Assembly: GCF_047730175.1 (NCBI RefSeq)
Contig: NZ_CP159833.1
Location: 2,796,993 to 2,860,992, forward strand
Origin: Marifrigoribacter sp047730175
Lineage (GTDB): Bacteria > Bacteroidota > Bacteroidia > Flavobacteriales > Flavobacteriaceae
Length of the DNA stretch: 64,000 nucleotides
Reading direction: 5' to 3'
Positions 24,131 to 32,250 of the stretch are shown in pieces. The translations under genes were made by a program, and so were the position numbers. The notes beneath the pieces are model-generated. The model saw only the letters and a list, made by a program, of their open reading frames with translations, was not told the DNA's origin and did not search any database. The number at the start of each line of letters is the position of its first letter. The first letter of the stretch is position 1.

Positions 24131-24861
24131 GAAACTCCTATACTTTCATTTTCAATTTTAGAAAGTAGTTTAAGTTTACCTTTTTGAAACAATTCATCTA
24201 AATTTGTTAGAGGAGTTTCTAATGATTCTGGCTTATAATTGTTATAATCCACAAATCGTATTCCTTCAATGATTCGCACATTATATGCTTCCCTAAAACG
24301 AATTCCCCCACCATTCACGCTATATTGATACGCTAAATAGTCAACTGTATAGTTTTCTTTATGAATCCAATACACAAAAGTATCATCGTAATCAGTTCCA
24401 CCACCTTCTTTTTTAAAATGCACTCCTATTTCATAGTAAGGTTCGTTATTAATAGTTGATTCTCCAAGCATTTCTTTAATAACTGCAGCATCATTTAAAC
24501 CATAAGGTAATTGCGCAAAATAATGTACAGAATTTACACTATTACCATACTTAACAGCCATACTATCAACCACTGTTAAAAGTGTATCGTTTTTAAATCT
24601 TTGAAATCCTTTATTAGATAAAATATCTCTCGTAACACCCGTTGAATCATTTGTAATTCTTTCAAACTTATAATACGCTTCTTTTCTTGTGCTGACATAG
24701 CATCGATCTCTAAAAGTAAAATCTATAATCGCATTTTCACAATACTCATTACATGCTTTATTGATAGCCATATCAATAATATTTTGGGCAGACTCTACTT
24801 TCTTTTCCTGCTTGCAAGAAAAAGATAAAGTTAGTATCAATAGGAAAAAAAAGTATTTCAT
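24124..24861 (-). CDS. DUF6503 family lipoprotein
   Basis: A lipoprotein of about 245 residues in a Bacteroidota family of unknown function. From ATG at 24861 the signal is MKYFFFLLILTLSFSC with Cys16 as the lipid site. Family features include ITNDSTGVTRDILSNKGF, PYGLNDAAVIKEMLGE, GGGTDYDDTFVYW and NGGGIRFREAYNVR. A longer frame opens at 24900 (MTILLTNSLNSNL), but it would spoil the signal peptide, and TATTTTG on the minus strand at 24889-24895 looks like the -7 region, so the shorter start is preferred. The 3' end overlaps the phosphatase gene tail to tail. Confidence 0.8.
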   Translation of the reverse strand: MKYFFFLLILTLSFSCKQEKKVESAQNIIDMAINKACNEYCENAIIDFTFRDRCYVSTRKEAYYKFERITNDSTGVTRDILSNKGFQRFKNDTLLTVVDSMAVKYGNSVNSVHYFAQLPYGLNDAAVIKEMLGESTINNEPYYEIGVHFKKEGGGTDYDDTFVYWIHKENYTVDYLAYQYSVNGGGIRFREAYNVRIIEGIRFVDYNNYKPESLETPLTNLDELFQKGKLKLLSKIENESIGVSY

Positions 24862-24948
24862 TAGGTTCGAATTTAGTGAATTAGTCAGCAAAATAGTCAC
24901 ACCTTACAATTGGATGTATTTCTGAAATGAATTTTACTAAAATAGTCT

Positions 24949-24956
24949 TATTTTTG
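24949..24956 (+). promoter_or_regulatory. -7 promoter element (TATTTTTG) of smpB
   Basis: An exact TAnnTTTG match that ends 5 bases before the smpB ATG at 24962. Transcription would begin at or within a few bases of the start codon, so the message is probably leaderless or nearly so. Confidence 0.5.
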
Positions 24957-24961
24957 CTGTT

Positions 24962-25426
24962 ATGGCATTACAAAAAACAGTTAAAATAAAAAATCGTAAA
25001 GCTCGATTTGAATACGAAATCATCAGTAGATATACTGCAGGTATCGTATTACAAGGTACTGAAATTAAAGCCATTCGTGAAGGTAAAGCCTCTATCGCTG
25101 AAAGTTTTTGTGAATTTTCAAACAATGAGTTATTTGTTATTAATATGACTATTCAAGAATATTCACATGGTAATAGTTATAACCATAGCCCAAAAAGTGA
25201 ACGTAAACTATTACTAAATAGAAAGGAATTAAAAAAACTTGAAAAGGAGGTTAAAAATTCAGGACTTACCATTATTCCTTTGTTACTATTTACCAACGAT
25301 AACGGGCTTGCTAAAGTTGAGATAGCTTTATGCCGTGGTAAAAAACAATTCGATAAAAGAGAAACTTTGAAGGATCGTGATAATAAACGTGATTTGAGTA
25401 GAATCAAGAAGGATTTTAATAATTAG
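24962..25426 (+). CDS. smpB: SsrA-binding protein SmpB
   Basis: SmpB binds tmRNA and brings it to stalled ribosomes for trans-translation. The 154-residue length is normal. It shows the family start KTVKIKNRKARFEYEI, the motif GIVLQGTEIKAIREGKASI in part near residue 28, NHSPKSERKLLLNRKE near 75, and the basic C-terminal tail (RETLKDRDNKRDLSRIKKDF in part) that enters the mRNA channel. It overlaps the convergent pcm gene by 4 bases at the 3' end. tmRNA itself is not in the window. Confidence 0.96.
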   Translation: MALQKTVKIKNRKARFEYEIISRYTAGIVLQGTEIKAIREGKASIAESFCEFSNNELFVINMTIQEYSHGNSYNHSPKSERKLLLNRKELKKLEKEVKNSGLTIIPLLLFTNDNGLAKVEIALCRGKKQFDKRETLKDRDNKRDLSRIKKDFNN

Positions 25427-26064
25427 TTCTTATCCTCCAACAAGGGTACAAAACGAAACTCCCCAAATTCCTCTTTCTTAAATTCTGTTACCGAAGTTCT
25501 GGTAAACACATTCATTATTTGAATAGTATCCCCTACAGGAATAACTAACTTACCGCCTATTTTCAATTGAGCTAATAATGGTTTCGGAACATAAGGTGCT
25601 CCAGCAGTAACAATAATACCTTTAAAAGGTGCTTTTTCTGCTAAACCAATATAGCCATCTCCAAATATTATTTTTTTAGGACGATAGCCTAACTTTGGCA
25701 AAAAGAGCTTTGCTTTTTTAAACAATTCATTTTGGCGTTCAATCGTATATACTTGAAGCCCTAACTCTAATAAAACAGCGGTTTGATAACCACTCCCTGT
25801 TCCAATTTCTAATACTTTATCACCTGCTTGCACCTCTAATAGTTCCGTTTGTCTTGCTACGGTATAAGGTTGAGATATGGTTTGGTCTGCACCAATTGGA
25901 AAAGCTTTATCTACATACGCATGATCTATAAAACCAGAGTCCATAAATAAATGCCTTGGGATCTTATTTACCGCTTCTAAAACACGTGTATTAACAATCC
26001 CCTTATTTTTAAGAGTTTCTACTAATTTTTTCCGCATTCCCTGGTGGGTAAATGTATCTTTCAA
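25423..26064 (-). CDS. pcm: protein-L-isoaspartate(D-aspartate) O-methyltransferase
   Basis: Pcm methylates isoaspartyl residues in aged proteins using SAM. From the TTG at 26064 the product is 213 residues and begins MKDTFTHQGMRKKLVETL, matching flavobacterial homologues. A longer frame from ATG at 26124 (MFHLDSPFFF) adds 20 residues that run toward the divergent promoter region and look unlike the family. Family motifs are DQTISQPYTVARQTELL, the SAM site VLEIGTGSGYQTAVL, and IVTAGAPYVPKPLLAQLK. The gene converges on smpB with a 4-base overlap. Confidence 0.9.
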   Translation of the reverse strand: MKDTFTHQGMRKKLVETLKNKGIVNTRVLEAVNKIPRHLFMDSGFIDHAYVDKAFPIGADQTISQPYTVARQTELLEVQAGDKVLEIGTGSGYQTAVLLELGLQVYTIERQNELFKKAKLFLPKLGYRPKKIIFGDGYIGLAEKAPFKGIIVTAGAPYVPKPLLAQLKIGGKLVIPVGDTIQIMNVFTRTSVTEFKKEEFGEFRFVPLLEDKN

Positions 26065-26158
26065 AAGCAAAGTTTTAATCCTTACAAAGTAAGAAAAGAA
26101 AAATGGGGAATCCAAGTGAAACAAGCTTCTTCCGTAGTGATTTTATTATAAATACTAT

Positions 26159-26166
26159 TATCTTTG
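26159..26166 (+). promoter_or_regulatory. -7 promoter element (TATCTTTG)
   Basis: An exact consensus match 16 bases before the ATG at 26183. It probably drives the run of co-directional genes that begins there. Confidence 0.5.
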
Positions 26167-26182
26167 TAAAAAACAGAATTCA

Positions 26183-27151
26183 ATGTTAAAAGCAGGTGTT
26201 TTAGGTGCTGGTCACCTTGGTAAAATTCATTTAAAACTACTCAATCAATCTTTAAAGTATGAATTAGTTGGGTTTTATGATGCAAATAAAGAGGCTTCCG
26301 AAAAAATTGTACAAGAATTTGGTTATAAAAGTTTTCAAAGTATGGAAGCTTTAATTGATGCCTGTGATATTGTTGATGTAGTTACTCCTACGATATATCA
26401 TTTTGATTGTGCAAAAAAGGTGATTGAAGCTGGCAAGCATTTGTTTATAGAAAAACCAATTACAAATACAGTTGAAGAAGCTGAAACTATTCGTGAACTA
26501 GCTAAAAAACATAAGGTCAAAGGACAAGTTGGACAAGTAGAACGATTTAACCCTGCGTTTTCTGCAGTAAACCATCAAATAAGCAATCCAATGTTTATTG
26601 AAGCGCATCGTCTAGCTGAATTTAACCCAAGAGGGACAGATGTTTCTGTAGTGTTAGATTTAATGATACATGATATCGATGCTATTTTAAGCGTGGTTAA
26701 ATCTGATGTTAAAACAGTAACTGCGAGTGGAGTTTCTGTGATCAGTGAAACTCCCGATATTGCTAATGCACGTATTGAATTTGAAAACGGTTGTGTTGCT
26801 AATCTAACTGCAAGTAGAATTTCTATGAAAAATATGCGTAAAGCTAGATTTTTTCAGAAAGATGCATATATCTCTGTAGATTTCTTAGAAAAGAAATGTG
26901 AAGTTGTTAAAATGAAAGACGCTCCAAAAAATCCTGATGATTTCGCAATGATTTTAACCAATGCTGAGGGTATTAAAAAACAAATCTATTTTGATAACCC
27001 AACTGTGGATCCAAACAATGCAATACTTGATGAGTTAGAGACTTTTGCAGATGCAATAAATAATAATACAACACCTATTGTATCTTTAAGTCAAGGTACA
27101 GAAGCCTTGCGTGTCGCTATGCAAGTGATTGAAAATTTTAAAATAATATAA
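26183..27151 (+). CDS. Gfo/Idh/MocA family oxidoreductase
   Basis: A 322-residue NAD(P)-dependent oxidoreductase. The N-terminal Rossmann fold shows GVLGAGHLGKIHLKLL (residues 4-19), then CDIVDVVTPTIYHFDCA and the family motif KHLFIEKPITN with the conserved EKP near residue 93. The C-terminal domain has LMIHDIDAILSVV near 160, where the catalytic histidine pair is usually found. The sugar or other substrate is not evident from the sequence. The dehydrogenase hbd follows after 41 bases on the same strand, a flavobacterial arrangement that does not define its role. Confidence 0.9.
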   Translation: MLKAGVLGAGHLGKIHLKLLNQSLKYELVGFYDANKEASEKIVQEFGYKSFQSMEALIDACDIVDVVTPTIYHFDCAKKVIEAGKHLFIEKPITNTVEEAETIRELAKKHKVKGQVGQVERFNPAFSAVNHQISNPMFIEAHRLAEFNPRGTDVSVVLDLMIHDIDAILSVVKSDVKTVTASGVSVISETPDIANARIEFENGCVANLTASRISMKNMRKARFFQKDAYISVDFLEKKCEVVKMKDAPKNPDDFAMILTNAEGIKKQIYFDNPTVDPNNAILDELETFADAINNNTTPIVSLSQGTEALRVAMQVIENFKII

Positions 27152-27192
27152 AAGAAGTTTAATTAAATTTACCCGATTTCGCGGGCATAAAT

Positions 27193-28080
27193 ATGAAAAA
27201 TATTGCAGTAATAGGAGCTGGTACAATGGGAAATGGAATTGCCCATACTTTTGCTCAATTTGATTATAAAGTTCAATTAATTGATATCTCTCAAACCTCT
27301 CTAGACAAAGGAATTGCAACCATTACCAAAAATTTGGATCGAATGGTAGCAAAAGAAAGAATCTCTGAAGAAGACAAATTAAAAACACTAAATAATATTA
27401 CAACCTATACAAACCTTGAGGAAGGTGTTGAATATGCAGGTCTTGTGGTTGAAGCTGCTACTGAAAATTTAGATTTAAAACTTAATATCTTTAGAGAACT
27501 AGAGAAGTTTTGTCCAGACGACACTATTCTTGCAAGTAATACCTCTTCTATTTCTATTACTCAAATCGCTGCGGTAACTTCAAGACCTGAAATGGTCATT
27601 GGAATGCATTTTATGAATCCTGTTCCAATTATGAAATTGGTTGAGATCATAAAAGGATATAATACAAGCGATGAAACGTATACCTTTGTAAAAGAACTTT
27701 CAGAAAAATTAAATAAAGTGCCTGTAGAAGTAAATGATTACCCTGGCTTTGTTGCAAATCGTATCTTAATGCCTATGATTAATGAAGCCATCGAAACTCT
27801 ATACAATGGTGTTGCTGGCGTTCAAGAAATTGACACGGTAATGAAATTAGGAATGGCACATCCTATGGGACCGCTACAATTAGCAGATTTTATTGGCTTA
27901 GATGTATGTCTTTCAATTCTAAAAGTAATGAACGACGGATTTAAAAATCCAAAATACGCACCTTGCCCACTGTTAGTAAATATGGTCATGGCTGGTAAAT
28001 TAGGAATAAAAAGTGGTGAAGGTTTTTACGATTATAGCGAAAATAGAAGAGCTGAAAAAGTAGCAAATATGTTTTCATAA
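27193..28080 (+). CDS. 3-hydroxybutyryl-CoA dehydrogenase
   Basis: A 295-residue enzyme that oxidises 3-hydroxyacyl-CoA, commonly 3-hydroxybutyryl-CoA, with NAD(P). The nucleotide site is IAVIGAGTMGNGIAHTFAQ in part (residues 4-20). The catalytic dyad lies in GMHFMNPVPIMKLVEII (His near residue 139) and the later Glu; the C-terminal domain has NRILMPMINEAIETL and GMAHPMGPLQLADFIGLD in part. It is a stand-alone dehydrogenase without a hydratase domain. The DUF1015 gene follows after 3 bases, so the two are surely co-transcribed. Confidence 0.93.
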   Translation: MKNIAVIGAGTMGNGIAHTFAQFDYKVQLIDISQTSLDKGIATITKNLDRMVAKERISEEDKLKTLNNITTYTNLEEGVEYAGLVVEAATENLDLKLNIFRELEKFCPDDTILASNTSSISITQIAAVTSRPEMVIGMHFMNPVPIMKLVEIIKGYNTSDETYTFVKELSEKLNKVPVEVNDYPGFVANRILMPMINEAIETLYNGVAGVQEIDTVMKLGMAHPMGPLQLADFIGLDVCLSILKVMNDGFKNPKYAPCPLLVNMVMAGKLGIKSGEGFYDYSENRRAEKVANMFS

Positions 28081-28083
28081 ACT

Positions 28084-29322
28084 ATGGCTAACATTATTCC
28101 ATTTAAAGCAGTACGACCCACACGTGATAAGGTAAGCCTTATTGCTTCTAGATCGTATGATAGTTATTCGAAAAAGGAACGTAATTCGCGTATGCGAGTT
28201 AATCCTTATTCTTTTCTTCATGTTTTAAACCCTGGTTATAAATACCATAAAAAACTTTCTGGAGAACGCAGGTATAAATTAGTCCGTAATAGATATCAAG
28301 AGTTTAAGGAGGAAGATATTTTTATACAAGATGACCTTCCTAGTTTCTATATTTATAAAATTGTGAATAGAGAAGGCCAAGAGTTTAATGGTATCATCGC
28401 GGGAGCTAGTGCTTGGGATTATGAAAATGATATAATAAAAAAACATGAAAACACCATTGAGTTTCAGGAAAATATATTTAAAGAATACCTGAAAACAGTA
28501 GGTTTTAATGCAGAACCTGTTCTACTTACTTACCCTGATAATGATGAGTTAAAAGGTATCATTCAACAGGTCATGAGTTCTCGAGCAGAATACGAGTTTA
28601 CAACGACTTATAGGGACACACATTATGTTTGGAATTTGGATGATGAAAAATTAGTAAACCGAATTCATTCCCTTTTTAAAGAATTTCAAACATTATATAT
28701 AGCCGACGGTCATCATCGTTCTGCCTCTTCTTACCTTCTTGCAAAAGATATGAAGGAAGAAAATGAAAATCACACAGGAACTGAACCTTATAACTATTTT
28801 ATGAGTTATTTAATTCCTGAAAGTGATTTGAAAATATATGAGTTCAATCGTTTGGTTAAAGGTCTAAATGGTTTAAGTAAAGAAGAGTTTTTAATTCAAT
28901 TAGATGAAGTTTTCAGAATTGAAGACAGAGGATTAGAGTATTATAAACCCTCAAAAAAGCAACACTTTAGTATGTATCTTGACGGTGAATTTTATTCATT
29001 ATACCTTCGAAAAGCTGAATATGAAATACAAAATGCTTTAGATGCCTTAGATGTTCAAATTCTTTATAATACTGTTTTAAAACCAATTTTAGGGATTCAA
29101 GATTTACGAAATGATACTCGACTAAGCTATTCTCATGGAAAAAATGACTTAGCACATGTTAAAACATTAGTTGATTCAGGTGAGTTTAAAGTTGGATTTG
29201 GATTGTTGCCCATTACAACGGAGGAATTAAAAAGCATTGCAGATGAAGGCCTTGTAATGCCTCCAAAAAGCACATTTATTGAACCTAAATTACGTAGTGG
29301 TATTACCATTTACGAATTCTGA
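28084..29322 (+). CDS. DUF1015 domain-containing protein
   Basis: A 412-residue cytosolic protein of the widespread DUF1015 family. Characteristic segments are IIPFKAVRPTRDKVSLIAS at the N-terminus, RNRYQEFKEEDIFIQDDLPS in part near residue 80, and TLYIADGHHRSASS near residue 208, whose ADGHHR is the family hallmark. The biochemical role is not established; in Bacteroidota it is often found next to serine-pathway or dehydrogenase genes. It starts 3 bases after the hydroxybutyryl-CoA dehydrogenase gene and is followed by yggS after 15 bases. Confidence 0.93.
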   Translation: MANIIPFKAVRPTRDKVSLIASRSYDSYSKKERNSRMRVNPYSFLHVLNPGYKYHKKLSGERRYKLVRNRYQEFKEEDIFIQDDLPSFYIYKIVNREGQEFNGIIAGASAWDYENDIIKKHENTIEFQENIFKEYLKTVGFNAEPVLLTYPDNDELKGIIQQVMSSRAEYEFTTTYRDTHYVWNLDDEKLVNRIHSLFKEFQTLYIADGHHRSASSYLLAKDMKEENENHTGTEPYNYFMSYLIPESDLKIYEFNRLVKGLNGLSKEEFLIQLDEVFRIEDRGLEYYKPSKKQHFSMYLDGEFYSLYLRKAEYEIQNALDALDVQILYNTVLKPILGIQDLRNDTRLSYSHGKNDLAHVKTLVDSGEFKVGFGLLPITTEELKSIADEGLVMPPKSTFIEPKLRSGITIYEF

Positions 29323-29337
29323 TTTTAATTATATACT

Positions 29338-29997
29338 ATGAATATTTCAGAAAATATTATTGAATTAAAAGCTAAATTACCAAAAGAAGTAACCCTCGTA
29401 GCTGTTTCTAAAACAAAACCAGTTTCTGAAATTATGGAAGCTTACAATACTGGGCAGCGTATTTTTGGTGAAAATAAAATTCAAGAAATGGCTTCAAAAT
29501 TTACTGAAATGCCAAAAGATATTGAATGGCATATGATAGGGCATATACAGAGTAATAAAGTTAAATATATGGCTCCTTTTGTTTCATTAATTCATGCCGT
29601 TGATAGTTTAAAGTTATTAAAAGAAATAAATAAACAGGCCCTAAAAAATAATAGAATTATTTCATGTTTGCTTCAGTTAAAAATAGCAAGTGAAGAAAGT
29701 AAGTTTGGAATGATAGAACAGGATATTATACAGTTATTAACTTCAGAAGAATTTCTAACACTTCAGAATATAAAAATAGAAGGACTCATGGGAATGGCAA
29801 CATTTACAAATGACGAAGATCAATTAAGCCAAGAGTTTCAGAAATTAAACACCTTTTATACTACACATAAAGACCACTATAGTTTGAACACTCTTTCTAT
29901 GGGAATGAGTGGTGATTATCCAATTGCAATTTCCCATGGAAGCACTATGGTTCGCGTTGGAAGTGCTATATTTGGCGAAAGAAATTACAGCATATAA
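29338..29997 (+). CDS. YggS family pyridoxal phosphate homeostasis protein
   Basis: A 219-residue PLP-binding protein (PLPBP/ProSC family) that buffers cellular PLP and has no known catalysis. The PLP lysine lies in LVAVSKTKPVSEI near residue 25. Other family features are FGENKIQEM, WHMIGHIQSNKVKYM near 75, LMGMATFT near 150, and TLSMGMSGDYPIAI near 185, and the C-terminal STMVRVGSAIFGER. It ends 1 base before the proposed TTG start of the exonuclease gene. Confidence 0.94.
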   Translation: MNISENIIELKAKLPKEVTLVAVSKTKPVSEIMEAYNTGQRIFGENKIQEMASKFTEMPKDIEWHMIGHIQSNKVKYMAPFVSLIHAVDSLKLLKEINKQALKNNRIISCLLQLKIASEESKFGMIEQDIIQLLTSEEFLTLQNIKIEGLMGMATFTNDEDQLSQEFQKLNTFYTTHKDHYSLNTLSMGMSGDYPIAISHGSTMVRVGSAIFGERNYSI

Positions 29998-29998
29998 T

Positions 29999-31363
29999 TT
30001 GTACGCAATACTTGACATAGAAACCACCGGAGGCAAATACAATGAGGAAGGTATTACTGAAATTGCCATCTATAAATTTGATGGGCATAAAATTGTAGAC
30101 CAATTTTGTAGCCTCGTAAATCCTGAAAAAACAATTCAACCATTTGTAGTCAATCTAACAGGAATTAACAATGAAATGTTAAGAAATGCTCCTAAATTTT
30201 ATGAGGTGGCAAAACGTATTATTGAAATCACTGAAGGCTGTACGCTTGTTGCACATAACGCAAATTTTGATAATAGGATATTAACCACTGAATTTGACCG
30301 CTTAGGCTACTCTTTTGAACTCAATACACTTTGCACTGTAGAACTTTCAAAAAAATTAATTCCAGATTTACCCTCTTATAGTCTAGGAAAATTAGTTAGA
30401 TCTTTAGGGATTCCAATCACAGATAGACATCGTGCACAGGGAGATGCAAAAGCTACGGTTACTTTATTTAAACTTTTATTGGAGAAAGATATCTCAAAAG
30501 AAATAATTTCTTCAGCTATTAAAAAAGACACTAAACGTAAATTAGAACCTAAATTAATTGATATTATAGCGACTGCTCCTAACAGTATTGGTGTTTACTA
30601 TATGCACCGTGCTAATGGTACCATAATATACATTGGGAAAAGTAAAAATATTAAGAAGAGATTACTCCAACATTTTACTAATGATAACCGAAAATCTATA
30701 AAGATTCAACTGGAAGTTGCATCTGTTTCATATGAGTTAACTGGTAATGATTTAATTGCTCAACTAAAGGAAAGTGAAGAGATTAAACATAACAAACCCA
30801 TGTTTAATCATGCTTTAAAAAAATCTATATTTCAATATCAATTAGCTAGTTATAAAGATGATGAAGGCTATATTAATTTAAAAGTGGAAAAGACTGATCT
30901 TCGGAAAAAATTGATTACTACTTTTACTAATTACCAACAGGCAAAATCTCATATGTTCAAAATAACAGAAGAGTATCATCTTTGTCAAAAACTAACAGGA
31001 TTACATAAAAGTGAAGCGGCTTGTTTTTTATATAGCTTAAAACAATGTAATGGAGCCTGTGTTAATGAAGAGTCTGTTGAGGAATACAACAATCGTGTAA
31101 ACCAATATATTCAAAAACATTCCTATGAAAGTCAAGATATGCTAATCATTGATAGAGGAAGAGATATTGACGAACGCTCTGTAATACTTATTGAAAACGG
31201 TGTTTATAAAGGCTATGGATTTTACAATTTAAATTTTCAGATTAACAATCCTGAAATTGTTCGTTCTCTAATAACACCCATGACTAATAATAGAGACGCA
31301 CAACATATTTTGCATGCGTATTTAAGAAAAAATAAAGTGCTAAAAATAATTCCATTAAATTGA
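29999..31363 (+). CDS. DnaQ-like exonuclease fused to a GIY-YIG (UvrC/Cho-like) nuclease
   Basis: A 454-residue two-nuclease protein. Residues 1-165 form a DEDDh exonuclease: YAILDIETTGG (motif I), VAHNANFDNRIL (motif II) and HRAQGDAKAT (motif III). A GIY-YIG domain follows near 198-280 (IGVYYMHRANGTIIYIGKSK in part) and then a UvrC-like stretch with QCNGACVNEESVEEYNNRV in part. The start chosen is TTG at 29999, just after the yggS stop; the longer frame from ATG at 29909 would lie inside yggS. Such fusions are common in Bacteroidota and in actinobacterial UvrC-like proteins; a part in DNA repair is inferred, as is the absence of a UvrB partner nearby. Confidence 0.88.
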   Translation: MYAILDIETTGGKYNEEGITEIAIYKFDGHKIVDQFCSLVNPEKTIQPFVVNLTGINNEMLRNAPKFYEVAKRIIEITEGCTLVAHNANFDNRILTTEFDRLGYSFELNTLCTVELSKKLIPDLPSYSLGKLVRSLGIPITDRHRAQGDAKATVTLFKLLLEKDISKEIISSAIKKDTKRKLEPKLIDIIATAPNSIGVYYMHRANGTIIYIGKSKNIKKRLLQHFTNDNRKSIKIQLEVASVSYELTGNDLIAQLKESEEIKHNKPMFNHALKKSIFQYQLASYKDDEGYINLKVEKTDLRKKLITTFTNYQQAKSHMFKITEEYHLCQKLTGLHKSEAACFLYSLKQCNGACVNEESVEEYNNRVNQYIQKHSYESQDMLIIDRGRDIDERSVILIENGVYKGYGFYNLNFQINNPEIVRSLITPMTNNRDAQHILHAYLRKNKVLKIIPLN

Positions 31364-31413
31364 GACATTAAATACTTAAAACTTAATTAAATTTAACAAA
31401 GATTAAACCACAA

Positions 31414-32250
31414 ATGACTAAAGTTAAAAAACATACTTGGCGAAGTAAACTTCATGAAATCATTTATGAAGCCGATACTCCATTGGGTAAAATATTTGAT
31501 GTTGTTTTACTGATACTTATTCTGTTAAGTGTAATTCTTGTAATGTTAGAAAGCGTTAAATCTATTGACCTAGAATACCATAAGGTTTTATACATAGGTG
31601 AATGGATTATTACCGTTTTTTTCACCTTAGAATATATACTTCGTATCATCACTGTTAAAAAACCTTTCCGTTATATATTTAGTTTTTATGGAATTATAGA
31701 TTTTATTTCCACCATTCCATTGTACTTATCATATATTTTTCTTGGAACTAGTTATTTATTGACTGTAAGAGCTTTTCGTTTATTGCGAATTTTTAGAATA
31801 TTAAAAATTACACGCTATGTAGGTGAAGCAAATAAGTTAAAAACTGCATTAAAACATAGTCGACCAAAAATTTTAATCTTTTTATTCACTGTACTCATCA
31901 TAGCAATCATAGCAGGTACTTTAATGTATTTAATCGAAGGTGAAGAAAGTGGTTTTACAAGTATCCCTAGAAGTATCTACTGGGCCATTGTTACCTTAAC
32001 AACTGTTGGATATGGTGATATTGCTCCTGCAGGTCCATTGGGCCAGTTTATAGCTGCAATATTGATGATTATGGGTTATGGCATTATTGCTGTCCCTACT
32101 GGTATTGTAAGTGCAGAGTATGCTATGGATAAAGAGGATACAGTACATACAAATACGCAAGTTTGTAGTAATTGTAATGAGAAAGCCCATGACGATAAAG
32201 CAAAGTATTGCCATTCTTGTAGTGAAGTACTAAATTACTTAGACCTCTAA
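31414..32250 (+). CDS. voltage-gated-type potassium channel (ion transporter) with C-terminal zinc ribbon
   Basis: A 278-residue six-TM channel subunit. S1-S3 lie near residues 25-112 and S4 carries spaced arginines (RAFRLLRIFRILKITR, 119-134). S5 is near 152-174, the pore helix and filter TTVGYGD span 196-202, and S6 follows. The GYGD filter indicates potassium selectivity. The last 40 residues hold two CxxC pairs at 251-254 and 266-269 (CSNC and CHSC), a probable rubredoxin-like zinc ribbon in the cytoplasm. That tail is uncommon in characterised channels. The stop codon overlaps the miaA ATG by one base (TAATG). Confidence 0.9.
   Translation: MTKVKKHTWRSKLHEIIYEADTPLGKIFDVVLLILILLSVILVMLESVKSIDLEYHKVLYIGEWIITVFFTLEYILRIITVKKPFRYIFSFYGIIDFISTIPLYLSYIFLGTSYLLTVRAFRLLRIFRILKITRYVGEANKLKTALKHSRPKILIFLFTVLIIAIIAGTLMYLIEGEESGFTSIPRSIYWAIVTLTTVGYGDIAPAGPLGQFIAAILMIMGYGIIAVPTGIVSAEYAMDKEDTVHTNTQVCSNCNEKAHDDKAKYCHSCSEVLNYLDL

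Noticed and set aside
26065..26124. Longer N-terminus for Pcm starting at ATG 26124.
   Set aside because: The additional 20 residues are Phe-rich, lack family similarity and run toward the divergent promoter region; the TTG at 26064 matches the usual Pcm start.
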